A stretch of 45,924 nucleotides of DNA from Planctomycetota bacterium. Its GTDB lineage: Bacteria; Planctomycetota; Phycisphaerae; Phycisphaerales; SM1A02. The notes beneath the pieces were generated by a model. That model saw only the letters and a list, made by a program, of their open reading frames with translations, did no database searches and had not been told where the DNA came from. Of this stretch, positions 7,694 through 16,597 are shown piece by piece. Both the position numbers and the translations under genes were made by a program. Each line of letters begins with the position of its first letter. Position 1 is the first letter of the stretch. Where the stretch lies: positions 1 to 45,924 of the forward strand of contig JADFKZ010000005.1 of NCBI GenBank assembly GCA_022564665.1, in the 5' to 3' direction.

Positions 7694-10600
7694 TCAGAAC
7701 TCCGCCAACCGCAACGATGCCCCGAACGATGTGACGTCGGCGATCTCGTCGTGTGTGACGCGGAAGATGACGTCGAAATCGGGAAAGCTGCGGACGACCG
7801 TGAGGCTGACCGCGCGGAAGTCGTTGGCTTTGAAATCCCATTGGGGGCTCAGAAACACGCGGTACTTCGGTGTCAACCGGTAGTTCCAGCCGATCTCCAG
7901 AAGCTCGTTGTCGCTAACCTGGAGGAACCGGTATTCCACATACGTCGCCAGCAAGGGGTTGTGGCGGAGCTCCATTCCGATCGAGCCCCGGGCCAGCATG
8001 CTGGAGTCCAGATCGTAGGTGCCCTCAGCGGCCAGCGACAGATGGTCGCTGAGCAGCCAGATCATCGTGGACTGAACATGGTCGCCGAACTGCGAGTACT
8101 CCGGGCGATACGCAAAGAGACGGGGCGAGGGCGCTTCGCGGTTGACATCACCGGAGTTGAGCACCACGGCGGCGTCCACCGTCAGCACGTCGACCGACCG
8201 CCACCGGCCCGGTCCCCCGCGTTGCGTCTGAAAGGTGTTGAGGAGGCCGATCTCGATGACGCTCCCGGTGCCGATCGACTCGACGCCCTCATCGTAGACC
8301 GGCAGGTCACCGTCACTGACGTTGCTGTAGCCGTACCAGACCTGGAGCCGCGGCTCCACGATGTGTCTGAGCCGGTGCAGATCCAGGAGCCGATTCTCGA
8401 CGCTGTTGTCGATCCGCTGAAACTGTGTATTGAGGCGAAGGCCCGCTGCCCCGAAGACGCGTGTTGAGTCCGCCTCGGGGGAGAACTCATCGAAGTCGGT
8501 ATCGTAGGCCGTGAAGCGTCCCACCACAAAGGGGACGATGTTCAAGCTCCCGGCGTTGAGCGGCATGGCCACCTCGTGTCGCGTGTCGAAGCGGATGACC
8601 GATGATTCACTGAGGCCGCGTGCCCGCAACGAGTCGCCGACCGGCTGGTTTGCAGGAATGCCGAAGGCTGCCGCGGGAACGCCCAGCTGGCGCGGCGTGC
8701 TCTGCTCGAAGCTGAGCCGCACCCGGCTGAGCCGTGTCTCGCCGGAATAGGTCAACGTGTCGTTGAGCCACGAGTCGCCATAGCGGCGGTAGGTCAGCTC
8801 CGGGAGCTTCTGGACCTGGTACTGCCGGCTGGCGAGCAGGTAGCTGTTGGAGATAAAATCGTCCAGATCGGCCTTGACGAGCAGGGTCAGCGCTGCGTTG
8901 CTATTCCGATGCCTGAGATACAGGCTGGATTGGTATTCACGTCGGGTGTAGAAGTCATTTTCGAACCAGGATGTCACGAACGATTCATCGCTGATCAACG
9001 ACGACTGGATCTGGAGCGTCCAGTACTTATCCAGACGAGTCTGCTGTTCCCAAAGGGCGATCCCCCGCCACTGTTCGCTGGGCGTCACATCCAGACCGGA
9101 TGAGGTTCTGTCCACACCATCGTCGTGGAGCCCGTAGAGCTTCAGCGTGCCCCGGGTCGATTCGGAAGCGTAGCTCAGGTCCAGTCCCGCCGCGGGCCCG
9201 CGTTTGGTGAAGCTGTCGAGGAGAAGCTCCGCCTCCACGCCGGAGGGTTGATCGATGCCGAGCAGGGAGAAGGGATTCCACCTGGTCTTGATCACAAGGC
9301 CGTCATTGTCGCGGCTTCCGATGTTGATACCGCGAAGGGGCAGATCGCCGATCGTTCCCGAGAACTTCGGCCAGTAGAGGATGGGGACGCCGACGATTCG
9401 CAGCGTGTTGTCGCGACTCTCCAGGTGGACGGCTGTTTCTTCCGGGTCCGCGCCGGCGGCGGCCGGACGTTGGGTGATGGTGACCCTCTGGGTGCCGAGG
9501 GCAAAGTGGGGAATGAAGAACTCGCTGGTCGACACCAGTGAGGTTCCGGCTGACCATTGGTTCGCGGCGATCTGCCGCATCTCCTCGGCGCGGACGTAGA
9601 TCGGCACCCGGTGTTTGCGGGAGTATGTCCGGAGCACCGCGTTGAGCAGGATCGCCTGATTCGTCCGAAAGTCGTAGTACGCCTGGGGCGACCGTAGAAA
9701 GTACGCTCCTTCATCGGCGGTTGCCGTGACGTTTCCTTCCAGATAGATACCGCGGATCATGTCGGCCGCGATCGGTCCCGCCAGCATTTGCGTGATGGGC
9801 CCGGGGTCGGTGAACACCACCGCCCGCTCAGCGGCAAGCGTGAGATGACTGAAGCGTTCGGCCCCGCGAGGGCCGACGTACTCGACCACGATCGAGCCGA
9901 TGGCGGTGATGACGTTTTCCGTTGTACCCGTCGTGACCGCGATCCGGTCGGCAGCGAAGTGCACGGTACCCTTGGGAGCAAACAACGGGGCCGGATGAGG
10001 TTCAGCGCCGGTGGGCGTCGGCCGCTGCGCCACCGCAACCGGCAAACGGGCCGTCACCTGATCGAGCTGCGGCAGTTGTTTTAGTGGTGGTGGTCGGGCC
10101 GCGAGCCGCTTCAGGTACGCCGCCAGATGTGCCTCGGCGGTCCGCACCCGGGCGGTCTCGGCCCTCGTCGGTGGACCTCGAACCAGCCGGGCGACGTTCA
10201 TTGCGACCTCTCCCCGTGCGCTGGCCGTCAGCAGCACGCCCCTTCCTCCAACTTCCAAGGCATCTCCTGCTGCGCGACCGGCACCTCCGGAGGAGCCTGC
10301 GAGCCTCTCGAAATACGCCGCGATCTGGTTGATCGGCCCTTTGGCGCTTTGAATGCGGTTGATCCAGACGACGGCTGTCGTGGACTGCAGGGTGTACTGG
10401 CCGATTTGTATCCGCACGTCCCCGGTCAGCAGGAGTCGCCGGGTGTCGTCGACGTCCCAGGCGGTGGCCCGCAGCGCCCGAAGGTGGATGTTGACATCCC
10501 GCGGCTCGATCGGAAGCACAACGCCCTTCAGCCGGTCGCCGGAGAGTTCCGGATCTGCGTCGGTCTGTTGCGCGATGGCGGCGGGGCCGCTGGAGGTCAG

Positions 10601-10726
10601 GCAAGCAGCCAGGGCAACAATCCCCCATCGGGAAACGGCAACAGCCGACCTCCGATGAACTGGCGGATTTAGCGCGCGGCGAAGCCACACGCGGCGGATG
10701 ATAAGGGTGCGGGCCACCGCCAGCAA
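7694..10726 (-). CDS. lptD: LPS-assembly outer-membrane protein LptD/OstA family
   Basis: About 1010 residues. After a basic N-terminus and a hydrophobic export signal (around WGIVALAACLTSSG ending near AIAQQ) comes a periplasmic OstA/LptA-like beta-jellyroll region in two parts (about 60-130 and 250-400). It is followed by a long beta-barrel domain rich in alternating aromatic strands that ends in a terminal phenylalanine, as outer-membrane barrels do. LptD inserts lipopolysaccharide into the outer leaflet, so a diderm envelope is implied. The start is uncertain: TTG at 10726 is the longest option and GTG at 10717 is possible. It follows ftsY by 38 nt, last in a ribH-nusB-ftsY-lptD run. Its stop codon fuses with a dispersed repeat. 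Confidence 0.85.
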   Translation of the reverse strand: MLAVARTLIIRRVWLRRALNPPVHRRSAVAVSRWGIVALAACLTSSGPAAIAQQTDADPELSGDRLKGVVLPIEPRDVNIHLRALRATAWDVDDTRRLLLTGDVRIQIGQYTLQSTTAVVWINRIQSAKGPINQIAAYFERLAGSSGGAGRAAGDALEVGGRGVLLTASARGEVAMNVARLVRGPPTRAETARVRTAEAHLAAYLKRLAARPPPLKQLPQLDQVTARLPVAVAQRPTPTGAEPHPAPLFAPKGTVHFAADRIAVTTGTTENVITAIGSIVVEYVGPRGAERFSHLTLAAERAVVFTDPGPITQMLAGPIAADMIRGIYLEGNVTATADEGAYFLRSPQAYYDFRTNQAILLNAVLRTYSRKHRVPIYVRAEEMRQIAANQWSAGTSLVSTSEFFIPHFALGTQRVTITQRPAAAGADPEETAVHLESRDNTLRIVGVPILYWPKFSGTIGDLPLRGINIGSRDNDGLVIKTRWNPFSLLGIDQPSGVEAELLLDSFTKRGPAAGLDLSYASESTRGTLKLYGLHDDGVDRTSSGLDVTPSEQWRGIALWEQQTRLDKYWTLQIQSSLISDESFVTSWFENDFYTRREYQSSLYLRHRNSNAALTLLVKADLDDFISNSYLLASRQYQVQKLPELTYRRYGDSWLNDTLTYSGETRLSRVRLSFEQSTPRQLGVPAAAFGIPANQPVGDSLRARGLSESSVIRFDTRHEVAMPLNAGSLNIVPFVVGRFTAYDTDFDEFSPEADSTRVFGAAGLRLNTQFQRIDNSVENRLLDLHRLRHIVEPRLQVWYGYSNVSDGDLPVYDEGVESIGTGSVIEIGLLNTFQTQRGGPGRWRSVDVLTVDAAVVLNSGDVNREAPSPRLFAYRPEYSQFGDHVQSTMIWLLSDHLSLAAEGTYDLDSSMLARGSIGMELRHNPLLATYVEYRFLQVSDNELLEIGWNYRLTPKYRVFLSPQWDFKANDFRAVSLTVVRSFPDFDVIFRVTHDEIADVTSFGASLRLAEF

Positions 10727-10764
10727 CGACAGGGAGCTTGTCCGGCTCTTGGCTGCTGGATTCG

Positions 10765-11697
10765 CTACGATTTCTCTACGCCCAGCATCGCCTCCACGAA
10801 CGTGTCGGGGTCGAAGATTTCAACATCATCGGCGGTCTCGCCCAGACCGACAAGCTTGACGGGGATGTCCAGCGCGTCGTGGATTGCGATCACGATCCCG
10901 CCTTTTGCGGTGCCGTCGAGCTTGGCGAGAAAGATGCCAGTTACGTCGATGGCCTGCTTGAAGAGCTGAGCCTGGATGATGGCGTTCTGACCGGCGGTCG
11001 CGTCCAGCACCAGAAGCACCTCGTGGGGAGCGCCCGGGATCTTCTTGGCCAGCACGTTGCGGATCTTGGTCAGCTGACGCATGAGGTTGGCCTGCGTGTG
11101 CAATCTGCCCGCGGTGTCGATCAGAAGGACATCAACGCCTCGGCTCAACGCGGCGTCGGCGGCATCAAAGGCCACGGCGGCGGGGTCAGCACCCCTGGCG
11201 CCCTTGATGATGTCCAGATCGAGGCGTCTGGCCCAGATCTCCAGCTGAGCCACGGCGCCAGCGCGAAAGGTATCCGCCGCGGCGAGCAAGACGCTGCGTC
11301 CGGAAGTGTGCAGGCTCTTTGCGATCTTGGCCACGGAGGTCGTCTTTCCCGATCCGTTGATGCCTGCGATCAGCATGATGCTCAGCCCGCTGTCGGCAAA
11401 GAGCAGGCCTCGATCAGGGCAGGCCAGACGCGTCTTGAGCTCGTCGGTGAGAAACTCCAGCGCGTCGGAGCCGGAGTCGATCCGGCCGGCGCGGCGGGCC
11501 TCGCGGAGCTCCTGGATGATCAACGTCGTGGCCGTGGGCCCAAGATCGGCTGAAAGCAGAAGGGTTTCGATCTCGTCGACGACAGCGTCGCTGAGCGAGC
11601 GCCCGCCCAAGAGGTCGCCGAGAGGCGTGCCCAACGCTTCTCTGGTACGGGTCAGGCTCCGGCGGATTGCGCTGACGGTGGCGGTGAACAGCCCCAT
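10765..11697 (-). CDS. ftsY: Signal recognition particle receptor FtsY
   Basis: 310 residues with the SRP GTPase layout: an N-terminal four-helix N domain (1-95), then G1 GINGSGKTTS (112-121), the insertion-box motif DTFRAGAVAQLE, G3 DTAGRLHT, and the closing KLDGTAKGG with G4. FtsY docks ribosome-SRP complexes at the membrane for co-translational insertion. The acidic A domain found in enterobacteria is absent; this short form is common elsewhere. The start codon lies 3 nt after the nusB stop, so translation is probably coupled. Confidence 0.97.
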   Translation of the reverse strand: MGLFTATVSAIRRSLTRTREALGTPLGDLLGGRSLSDAVVDEIETLLLSADLGPTATTLIIQELREARRAGRIDSGSDALEFLTDELKTRLACPDRGLLFADSGLSIMLIAGINGSGKTTSVAKIAKSLHTSGRSVLLAAADTFRAGAVAQLEIWARRLDLDIIKGARGADPAAVAFDAADAALSRGVDVLLIDTAGRLHTQANLMRQLTKIRNVLAKKIPGAPHEVLLVLDATAGQNAIIQAQLFKQAIDVTGIFLAKLDGTAKGGIVIAIHDALDIPVKLVGLGETADDVEIFDPDTFVEAMLGVEKS

Positions 11698-11700
11698 GGA

Positions 11701-12147
11701 TCAGCCCGGCTCCTCCGAGACCGGGTCCCGGTCCGCCGCGGGCTTGTCGCGGATATGCGATCGGTAGATCTTGTCGAGGACGCCGTTGATGAAGAGAGGA
11801 GAGCGAGCGGTGCTGAACTCCTTGGCCAGCTCGACGGCTTCATTGATGGCGACCTTGGGTGGCGTCTCGCCTGATGTCATCTCGTAGTAGGCCAGCCGCA
11901 TGATGCTCCGGTCGACGACCGGCTGGCGATGGGTCGGCCAGTCGGGAGCGAGGGCGGCAACCGCCTTGTCCGCCTCATCGTGCGTCGCCCAGGCGCGCTG
12001 GGCCAAGGCGAATCCCTGATCGTGGCATTCAGAGGTGCCGGGTGACTGATCGATCGAAGCGCGGACCTGCTCGAGCACGGCGTTGCCCGCGTCGAACTGA
12101 TACAAGACCTGCAGAGTACAGCGGCGGACGTCGCGCATCGAGATCAT
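11701..12147 (-). CDS. nusB: Transcription antitermination factor NusB
   Basis: 148 residues. The all-helical NusB fold is recognised from RRCTLQVLYQFD at the start and the conserved C-terminal block PPKVAINEAVELAKEFST with FINGVLDKI. NusB with NusE binds boxA of rRNA leaders to prevent premature termination. The stop codon of ribH directly abuts this ATG (TGAATG), a close coupling also seen in many genomes where ribH and nusB are neighbours. A second ATG four codons in is an alternative start. Confidence 0.95.
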   Translation of the reverse strand: MISMRDVRRCTLQVLYQFDAGNAVLEQVRASIDQSPGTSECHDQGFALAQRAWATHDEADKAVAALAPDWPTHRQPVVDRSIMRLAYYEMTSGETPPKVAINEAVELAKEFSTARSPLFINGVLDKIYRSHIRDKPAADRDPVSEEPG

Positions 12148-12633
12148 TCAGCGGCGCTCCCTTTGACCGGCCAGCGATCTTAGGATGGCTGCGGTTTCGA
12201 TGGCGGCGGCCATCGCTTCGGTGCCCTTGTTGCCCCGCGCCCCCCCCGCCCGAGCCCGGGCTTGATCGATCGTCTGGCAGGTCAGCACGCCGAAGGTGAC
12301 GGGCACGCCCGTCGAAAGGGTCAGCTCCGTGAGCCCGTGGGCGATCGCGGCGGCGATATAGGTGTCGTGTGTGGTTTCGCCGCTGATCACGCAGCCGAGG
12401 GCGACGACGGCGTCCAGCCCGCCACCGTGTACAAGCGCCCTGCAAATGGCGGTCAGCTCGAACGTGCCCGGGGCGGGCACCACGCGGAGGTCGCGTTCGG
12501 CTCCCTGGGCATCCGTGAATTTCTTGACGGCGCCGGCGCGCAGGGCCGTGGTGATCTGGGCATGGTAGGCGCTGACGGCAATGCCGATGCGCAGTCCGCA
12601 TGCCGAGGCACCGGGCTTTGAATCAGTGTACAT
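12148..12633 (-). CDS. ribH: 6,7-dimethyl-8-ribityllumazine synthase
   Basis: 161 residues. Conserved features: the first strand IGIAVSAYHAQIT, VPAPGTFEL (substrate-binding), GCVISGETTHDTYIA containing the catalytic histidine after the TT pair, PVTFGVLTCQT, and the ARAGG...NKG segment that binds phosphate. The enzyme condenses 5-amino-6-ribitylaminouracil with dihydroxybutanone phosphate in riboflavin synthesis and forms icosahedral or pentameric shells. It heads the minus-strand run with nusB, ftsY and lptD and is divergent from the prenyltransferase gene. Confidence 0.96.
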   Translation of the reverse strand: MYTDSKPGASACGLRIGIAVSAYHAQITTALRAGAVKKFTDAQGAERDLRVVPAPGTFELTAICRALVHGGGLDAVVALGCVISGETTHDTYIAAAIAHGLTELTLSTGVPVTFGVLTCQTIDQARARAGGARGNKGTEAMAAAIETAAILRSLAGQRERR

Positions 12634-12663
12634 TGGAATCCACCGCTGGTCAGACTTGCCCCA

Positions 12664-13719
12664 ATGGGCGCGGCATGGTACGACGGCACTCGGATTCGTT
12701 CAATGCCGCAGAGGATGAATGGGCGGCGCGGAATGCTTCGAATGCGACCGCTGTTCGTCAAGTTCCTGACCGCCGTGAGGCTCACCCGTCTGACGATGGC
12801 GTTCGGCGCTGTGAGCGATGTGTGGTTCGTTATTCTATTCACTCAGGCGCAAGCTCGGGCGCAAGGTAAGTACGAATCGATTCCGGTTGCCCAGATGAGC
12901 CCCTTTTGGGCACTGCTGGCGGGCGCGGTGGTGGCGATCGGCCTCTTCGCATACGGAGCAGCCCTCAATGACATACTCGACGTTCGCCATGACTCGGCGT
13001 TCAGCCCTCACCGTCCGATCCCGGCCGGTCTGATCAAGCTTGGCCAGGCAATCGTGGTGACCGTGGGGGCGCTGATCATCGCCGTCCTGGTGGCGGGCGT
13101 CTGGCTGGGAACGCTGGCGTTGTGGCCGACGCTGCTCGTGGCGGCAGGTGTCTTGTTCTACAACGCGGCCGGGAGGTACATCCCCGCGGTTGGGGTGGTG
13201 ACCATCGGGTTGATACACGGCGTCCACATGCTCATCCCCAACGCGCAGTTGTGTTTCTTGCTGCCGGTGTGGCTGATCATGACGCACGCGATGGGAATCG
13301 CCGCCGCGGTTCACCTGCTGGAGGACAAGCGTCCGCAGATGACGCGTCGCGGGCTCGCCGTGCTGGGCGTCGCCTGGCTCTTCTGGTCGGGTGTGATCAT
13401 CGCCATCGCCGTGTGGCGAGGGGGTTTCTGGCCCTCGGCCAAACCGCTGTGGGTTATTGGCTGGCCGGCGGCAGCGGTGGTGGGGTTCATCCTTGTTGCC
13501 CGGTTCAAGACGGCAAACGTTTCGGGACCGGCTGCGGCGGAGAAGGTCAAACGGTACGGCGCGATGTGGCAGGCGTTGTATAGCGCCGCCTGGCTGATGG
13601 CGTTGGGCCTGACGAGGCAGGCCGCGTTCATCGGCGTCTTTGCGATCGCGGGATTCGCGGCGATGACTCTTATCAGGGAGATCACCGGTCTCTCCGGTCG
13701 ACCAATTGCGTACAGATAA
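12664..13719 (+). CDS. UbiA-family prenyltransferase-like integral membrane protein
   Basis: Up to 351 residues with eight to nine membrane helices. The first aspartate-rich motif NDILDVRHD followed by HRPIPAG is the UbiA prenyl-diphosphate-binding signature. A second loop, HLLEDKRPQMTRRG, stands where the second motif is expected but is less canonical. Members transfer polyprenyl chains to quinone, haem or lipid acceptors; the acceptor cannot be told here. The widest frame is given, but the start is probably later: ATG at 12715 or 12733 gives a normal N-terminus and leaves room for a promoter, because the divergent ribH start is only 30 bp away. Behind its stop lies a copy of the modular 3'-flank repeat. 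Confidence 0.82.
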   Translation: MGAAWYDGTRIRSMPQRMNGRRGMLRMRPLFVKFLTAVRLTRLTMAFGAVSDVWFVILFTQAQARAQGKYESIPVAQMSPFWALLAGAVVAIGLFAYGAALNDILDVRHDSAFSPHRPIPAGLIKLGQAIVVTVGALIIAVLVAGVWLGTLALWPTLLVAAGVLFYNAAGRYIPAVGVVTIGLIHGVHMLIPNAQLCFLLPVWLIMTHAMGIAAAVHLLEDKRPQMTRRGLAVLGVAWLFWSGVIIAIAVWRGGFWPSAKPLWVIGWPAAAVVGFILVARFKTANVSGPAAAEKVKRYGAMWQALYSAAWLMALGLTRQAAFIGVFAIAGFAAMTLIREITGLSGRPIAYR

Positions 13720-13723
13720 CGTA

Positions 13724-13850
13724 GGGCCACCTGTGTGCCGGCCGCAGAAGAAGGCAAAGATTTGTCGCGGTGGGCCACGGAGAAAGGAGGGTCCAGGGTT
13801 CAGGAGTGGGAGCCGGGTGCTTTCCCGAACCCCGAACCCCGGACCCCTGT
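13724..13850 (+). repeat. Modular 3'-flank repeat (blocks F-A-C) behind the prenyltransferase gene
   Basis: GTAGGGCCACCTGTGTGCC, GCAGAAGAAGGCAAAGATT and CAGGGTTCAGGAGTGGG then CCCGAACCCC follow the stop codon in the same order and spacing as downstream of the ompH-like gene (39930 down to 39838) and in the 35694-35798 copy. Block A is degenerate here. The rest of the 364-bp gap holds only the hairpin at 13872-13918. Confidence 0.65.
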
Positions 13851-13860
13851 GCCTCCAGTC

Positions 13861-13918
13861 AAAAAAACAGACGGCTCATCGGGCGGGCCTCTCCTCCAAA
13901 GCCTTCCTCGATGAGCCG
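13861..13918 (-). terminator. Intrinsic-terminator-like hairpin on the minus strand
   Basis: Perfect 10-bp arms (CGGCTCATCG at 13872-13881, CGATGAGCCG at 13909-13918) enclose a 27-nt centre that can form a smaller GGCTTT/GAGGCC stem. On the minus strand the stem is followed by TCTG and seven T residues (13867-13861). No minus-strand gene ends here; a small RNA from the 13920-14080 gap is one possible source. Confidence 0.5.
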
Positions 13919-14083
13919 ACTGCGAATCGGCAAGGGTAGCGTACGGACGGAATCTCGCAACCGCAAATACCGTGCTTTCAAGTATTTAATGGGAGATTCA
14001 GTCCATAGCGATGTGTCAAGATAGGAAACCTTGTTGGGTCGAGCTGGGGCGCCGGGTCAGGTGCTCCACGCGGTCCGAGAAGC

Positions 14084-14929
14084 ATGTTGCCAAAACGCAA
14101 CATGTCGCTTCAGCGGGGCCTGGAGCAGGTCGATCAGACTCTCGCCATGGCCCCGGCGAATGAAGCATCGCCCAGGAACCCACTTTCAGGCGAGTCGGCG
14201 GCGGCTGAGTGCCTCTCGCTCCGTCAGCTGGCCCACGAACTCAACTCACTGTTAGACGGATCGTTGCGCCACCTGGGGCTGGCCCTGGGTCAGCTGGAGC
14301 AGGCGGTCGGTGATGGCGCGGCGGAGGTCTCGGCCTCAACGGCCCAGGTATCGGAAACAATCTCGATTGCCCGCGAGGCGATGTGGCAGATGGCCCAGCT
14401 GCTGGAGCAGGTGATCCGCGGCGACGGCGGCCCCGCCCGCGTGCTCTGCAGGACGCAGACGATCGATCAGGAGGTCCGCCGCATCTGCGGCCTCCTGGGT
14501 GCCCTGGCAGCGGCTCATGGGATCCAGCTGGTCCAGACGATTGATCCTGAGGTGCGCTGTCTGCCCATCGGGCCCCTCGGCACGATCATTTCCAACGGCC
14601 TCCGCAACGCGATACAGGCATGCGCCCGCGGCCCGCAGGGCCGCCGGAACAAGGAACGCTCAGGACGCGTCGAGCTGACGGTGAAGCGGGCCGAGCCCGG
14701 GACGCTGGTGATCCAGATCCTCGATACCGGGCCTGGCCTGCCGGCGGACTCTGAGGCCGCCCCCGCCGGGCACGGCGTTGGTGTGGCGCTGAGCCGGCAA
14801 GTGATCGAGGAGCTGGGTGGACGCCTGGAGTTTTCCGCCGCTCCCGGCGGTCATGGCACCCGGTTCTATGTGCAGGTGCCGATAGAAAGGCTCATGGACG
14901 AATGTCGGCAACCGGCTCCAGAGTTCTGA
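14084..14929 (+). CDS. Soluble sensor histidine kinase (partner of the NtrC-type regulator)
   Basis: 281 residues with no membrane helix and no recognisable sensor domain. The H-box is LRQLAHELNSLLDGSL with the phospho-acceptor at about H51. The ATPase part has the N-box NGLRNAIQA (about 171-179), G1 DTGPGLPA and G2 GHGVGVALSRQVIEELGG. It ends 28 nt inside the following response-regulator gene, which fixes the partnership. The input signal is unknown; being cytoplasmic, it may read an internal cue or another protein. The start could be ATG at 14084 or 14102. The upstream gap carries repeats and a minus-strand terminator-like hairpin. Confidence 0.9.
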   Translation: MLPKRNMSLQRGLEQVDQTLAMAPANEASPRNPLSGESAAAECLSLRQLAHELNSLLDGSLRHLGLALGQLEQAVGDGAAEVSASTAQVSETISIAREAMWQMAQLLEQVIRGDGGPARVLCRTQTIDQEVRRICGLLGALAAAHGIQLVQTIDPEVRCLPIGPLGTIISNGLRNAIQACARGPQGRRNKERSGRVELTVKRAEPGTLVIQILDTGPGLPADSEAAPAGHGVGVALSRQVIEELGGRLEFSAAPGGHGTRFYVQVPIERLMDECRQPAPEF

Positions 14930-16356
14930 TCGTCGACGATGATTTGATCGTCTCGGCCTCGATCGCCCGGCTCCTGGCCGGCTTCGGTCATGAGACCGAG
15001 ACCGCTCACTCCGCCGAGGAGGCGCTTCGCCTCGTCGAGGATGCCGAGCGCGGCGCCGGGGCCAGGGCCGCTCGCCCCTTTGTGGTCGTTGTGGCCGACA
15101 TGGCACTGCCCGACCTCAGTGGTCTGGAGCTGATCAAAACGCTGCGAAGCCGGCATCCTGACGTCGTTGCCCTCTCGATCACCGGGTACCCGACGATCGA
15201 AGCGGCCGTCGGGGCCATCCGGGCGGGAGCGATCGACTATCTGGCCAAGCCTGTGGTAGACGACGAGCTGCGGCTCGCCGTGGAGAAGGCGATTCGGCAG
15301 CAATCGCTGCTGGCGGAGAACACCAGCCTGCGGCGACAGCTGCACGAGCGGTACGGGCTGGACAACATCATTGGCACCGATCCGCGAATGCGGCGAATCT
15401 TCGATGTCATCGAGGCGGTGGCCCCGAGCAAGACGACGCTCCTGATGACCGGCGAGTCGGGCACCGGCAAGTCGCTGATTGCCCGGGCCATCCACCGCAG
15501 CTCGCCCCGCGCCGACAAGCCCTTCGTCGAGATCTCCTGCGGGTCGATCCCGGAAACGCTCCTGGAATCGGAGCTCTTCGGGCATGTCAAGGGCGCCTAC
15601 ACCGGCGCCCACGCGGACAAGCCGGGTCGGTTCCTTGCCGCGCATACGGGAACCCTCTTCCTCGACGAGATCAACGCGGCCTCTCCGGGCATGCAATTGA
15701 AGCTGCTGCGGGCCCTCCAGGAGCGTCGCTTCGAGCCCGTCGGCTCCAACGATACCATCGAGGTGGATGTGCGAGTGATTCTCGCCAGCAACCAGTCGCT
15801 GGAAGACCTCGTTGCCGAGGGCTCGTTCCGCCAGGACCTCTACTATCGTATCAACGTGGTCATGATCGAGCTCCCACCGCTTCGGGAGAGGATCAGCGAC
15901 ATTCCCATTCTGGCCGAGCATTTTCTATCGGCAAAGACGGCGGACGCGGCGAGGCAGATCACCGGGTTCAGCCAGGAGGCGATGCAGGCGCTGAGGCGGT
16001 ACGCCTACCCCGGCAACGTCCGCGAGCTGGAGAATATTGTCGAGCGGGCGGTGGTGCTGGCCCGCTCAACATGCATCGAGATCAACGATCTTCCCCTAAA
16101 CGTGGTCCAGAACACAACGGGCAGACTCCTTCCCCCCCGCGCCCAGCTTCACGCGTCGTCCGCCGCGGCGTGGTCCCGACAGGCGCTCTCGCTCCGCGAG
16201 GCGATGGAGGAGCCCGAGCGTCAGATCATTCTCGCCGCTTTGGAGGCAAACGGCTGGAACCGCCAGAAGACTGCAGACCAACTCCAGATCAACCGCACCA
16301 CGCTCTACAAGAAGATCAAACAGTATGGTCTGGAAGCGTACGGGGAAGCGGGGTAA
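14902..16356 (+). CDS. NtrC-family sigma-54-dependent response regulator
   Basis: 484 residues in three parts. The receiver domain (about 5-125) has acidic pocket VDDD, phospho-acceptor D66 in VADMALPDLSG, and K116 in LAKP. The AAA+ domain has Walker A GESGTGKS (184-191), Walker B TLFLDEINAA (251-260), the sigma-54 contact loop GAYTGA (231-236) and arginine-finger region RQDLYYRINVV. A FIS-type helix-turn-helix at the end reads NRQKTADQLQINRTTLYKKI. Such proteins hexamerise on phosphorylation and remodel sigma-54 polymerase. The loop is GAYTGA instead of GAFTGA, a tolerated variant. It overlaps the kinase gene by 28 nt. The regulated promoters are not identifiable in the window. Confidence 0.95.
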   Translation: MSATGSRVLIVDDDLIVSASIARLLAGFGHETETAHSAEEALRLVEDAERGAGARAARPFVVVVADMALPDLSGLELIKTLRSRHPDVVALSITGYPTIEAAVGAIRAGAIDYLAKPVVDDELRLAVEKAIRQQSLLAENTSLRRQLHERYGLDNIIGTDPRMRRIFDVIEAVAPSKTTLLMTGESGTGKSLIARAIHRSSPRADKPFVEISCGSIPETLLESELFGHVKGAYTGAHADKPGRFLAAHTGTLFLDEINAASPGMQLKLLRALQERRFEPVGSNDTIEVDVRVILASNQSLEDLVAEGSFRQDLYYRINVVMIELPPLRERISDIPILAEHFLSAKTADAARQITGFSQEAMQALRRYAYPGNVRELENIVERAVVLARSTCIEINDLPLNVVQNTTGRLLPPRAQLHASSAAAWSRQALSLREAMEEPERQIILAALEANGWNRQKTADQLQINRTTLYKKIKQYGLEAYGEAG

Positions 16357-16360
16357 GAAG

Positions 16361-16478
16361 AGCTATCAGCTATCGGCAAGAGAACGCGGTCGGCACACCT
16401 CCGACTGATAGCCCGTTTCTGGGTGGCTGTGACGGAGTCCACTCCAGGCGGACAACGCCACGGTTGGTCCGACGACAA
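16361..16478. repeat. Repeat blocks E and B, left flank of the group II intron
   Basis: AGCTATCAGCTATCGGC (block E) is followed by TCGGCACACCTCC, GACTGATAGCC and then GGGTGGCTGTGACGGAGTCCA to GACGACAA at 16478. The last part pairs with 7506-7566 almost base for base. It is one half of a B block that the intron splits. Confidence 0.65.
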
Positions 16479-16518
16479 AGCGGGATAGGGGAGGGCCTCG
16501 CGGCCCTACCCCTCCCAC

Positions 16519-16550
16519 ACCACCGTGCGTACGGGTCCGTACACGGCGGT
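16519..16550 (-). other. Group II intron domain V
   Basis: Minus-strand sequence ACCGCCGTGTACG, a short loop, then CGTACGCACGGTGGT folds into the expected two-part helix. Nine outer pairs (with a G-U) are followed by a 2-nt CG bulge on the 3' side and four inner pairs. A CGC triad sits at the base of the 5' strand. This is the catalytic core of group II ribozymes and appears intact. Confidence 0.8.
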
Positions 16551-16570
16551 TCGATCCGGTTGAGCATGCG

Positions 16571-16597
16571 ACCAAGCAGCCAGCTGAGCTGCTTGGT
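16571..16597. repeat. Hairpin at the intron deletion junction
   Basis: Perfect 10-bp arms, ACCAAGCAGC (16571-16580) and GCTGCTTGGT (16588-16597), enclose a 7-nt loop. It stands where domain IV should hold the rest of the maturase gene, so it may be a minimal domain IV stem. Confidence 0.7.
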
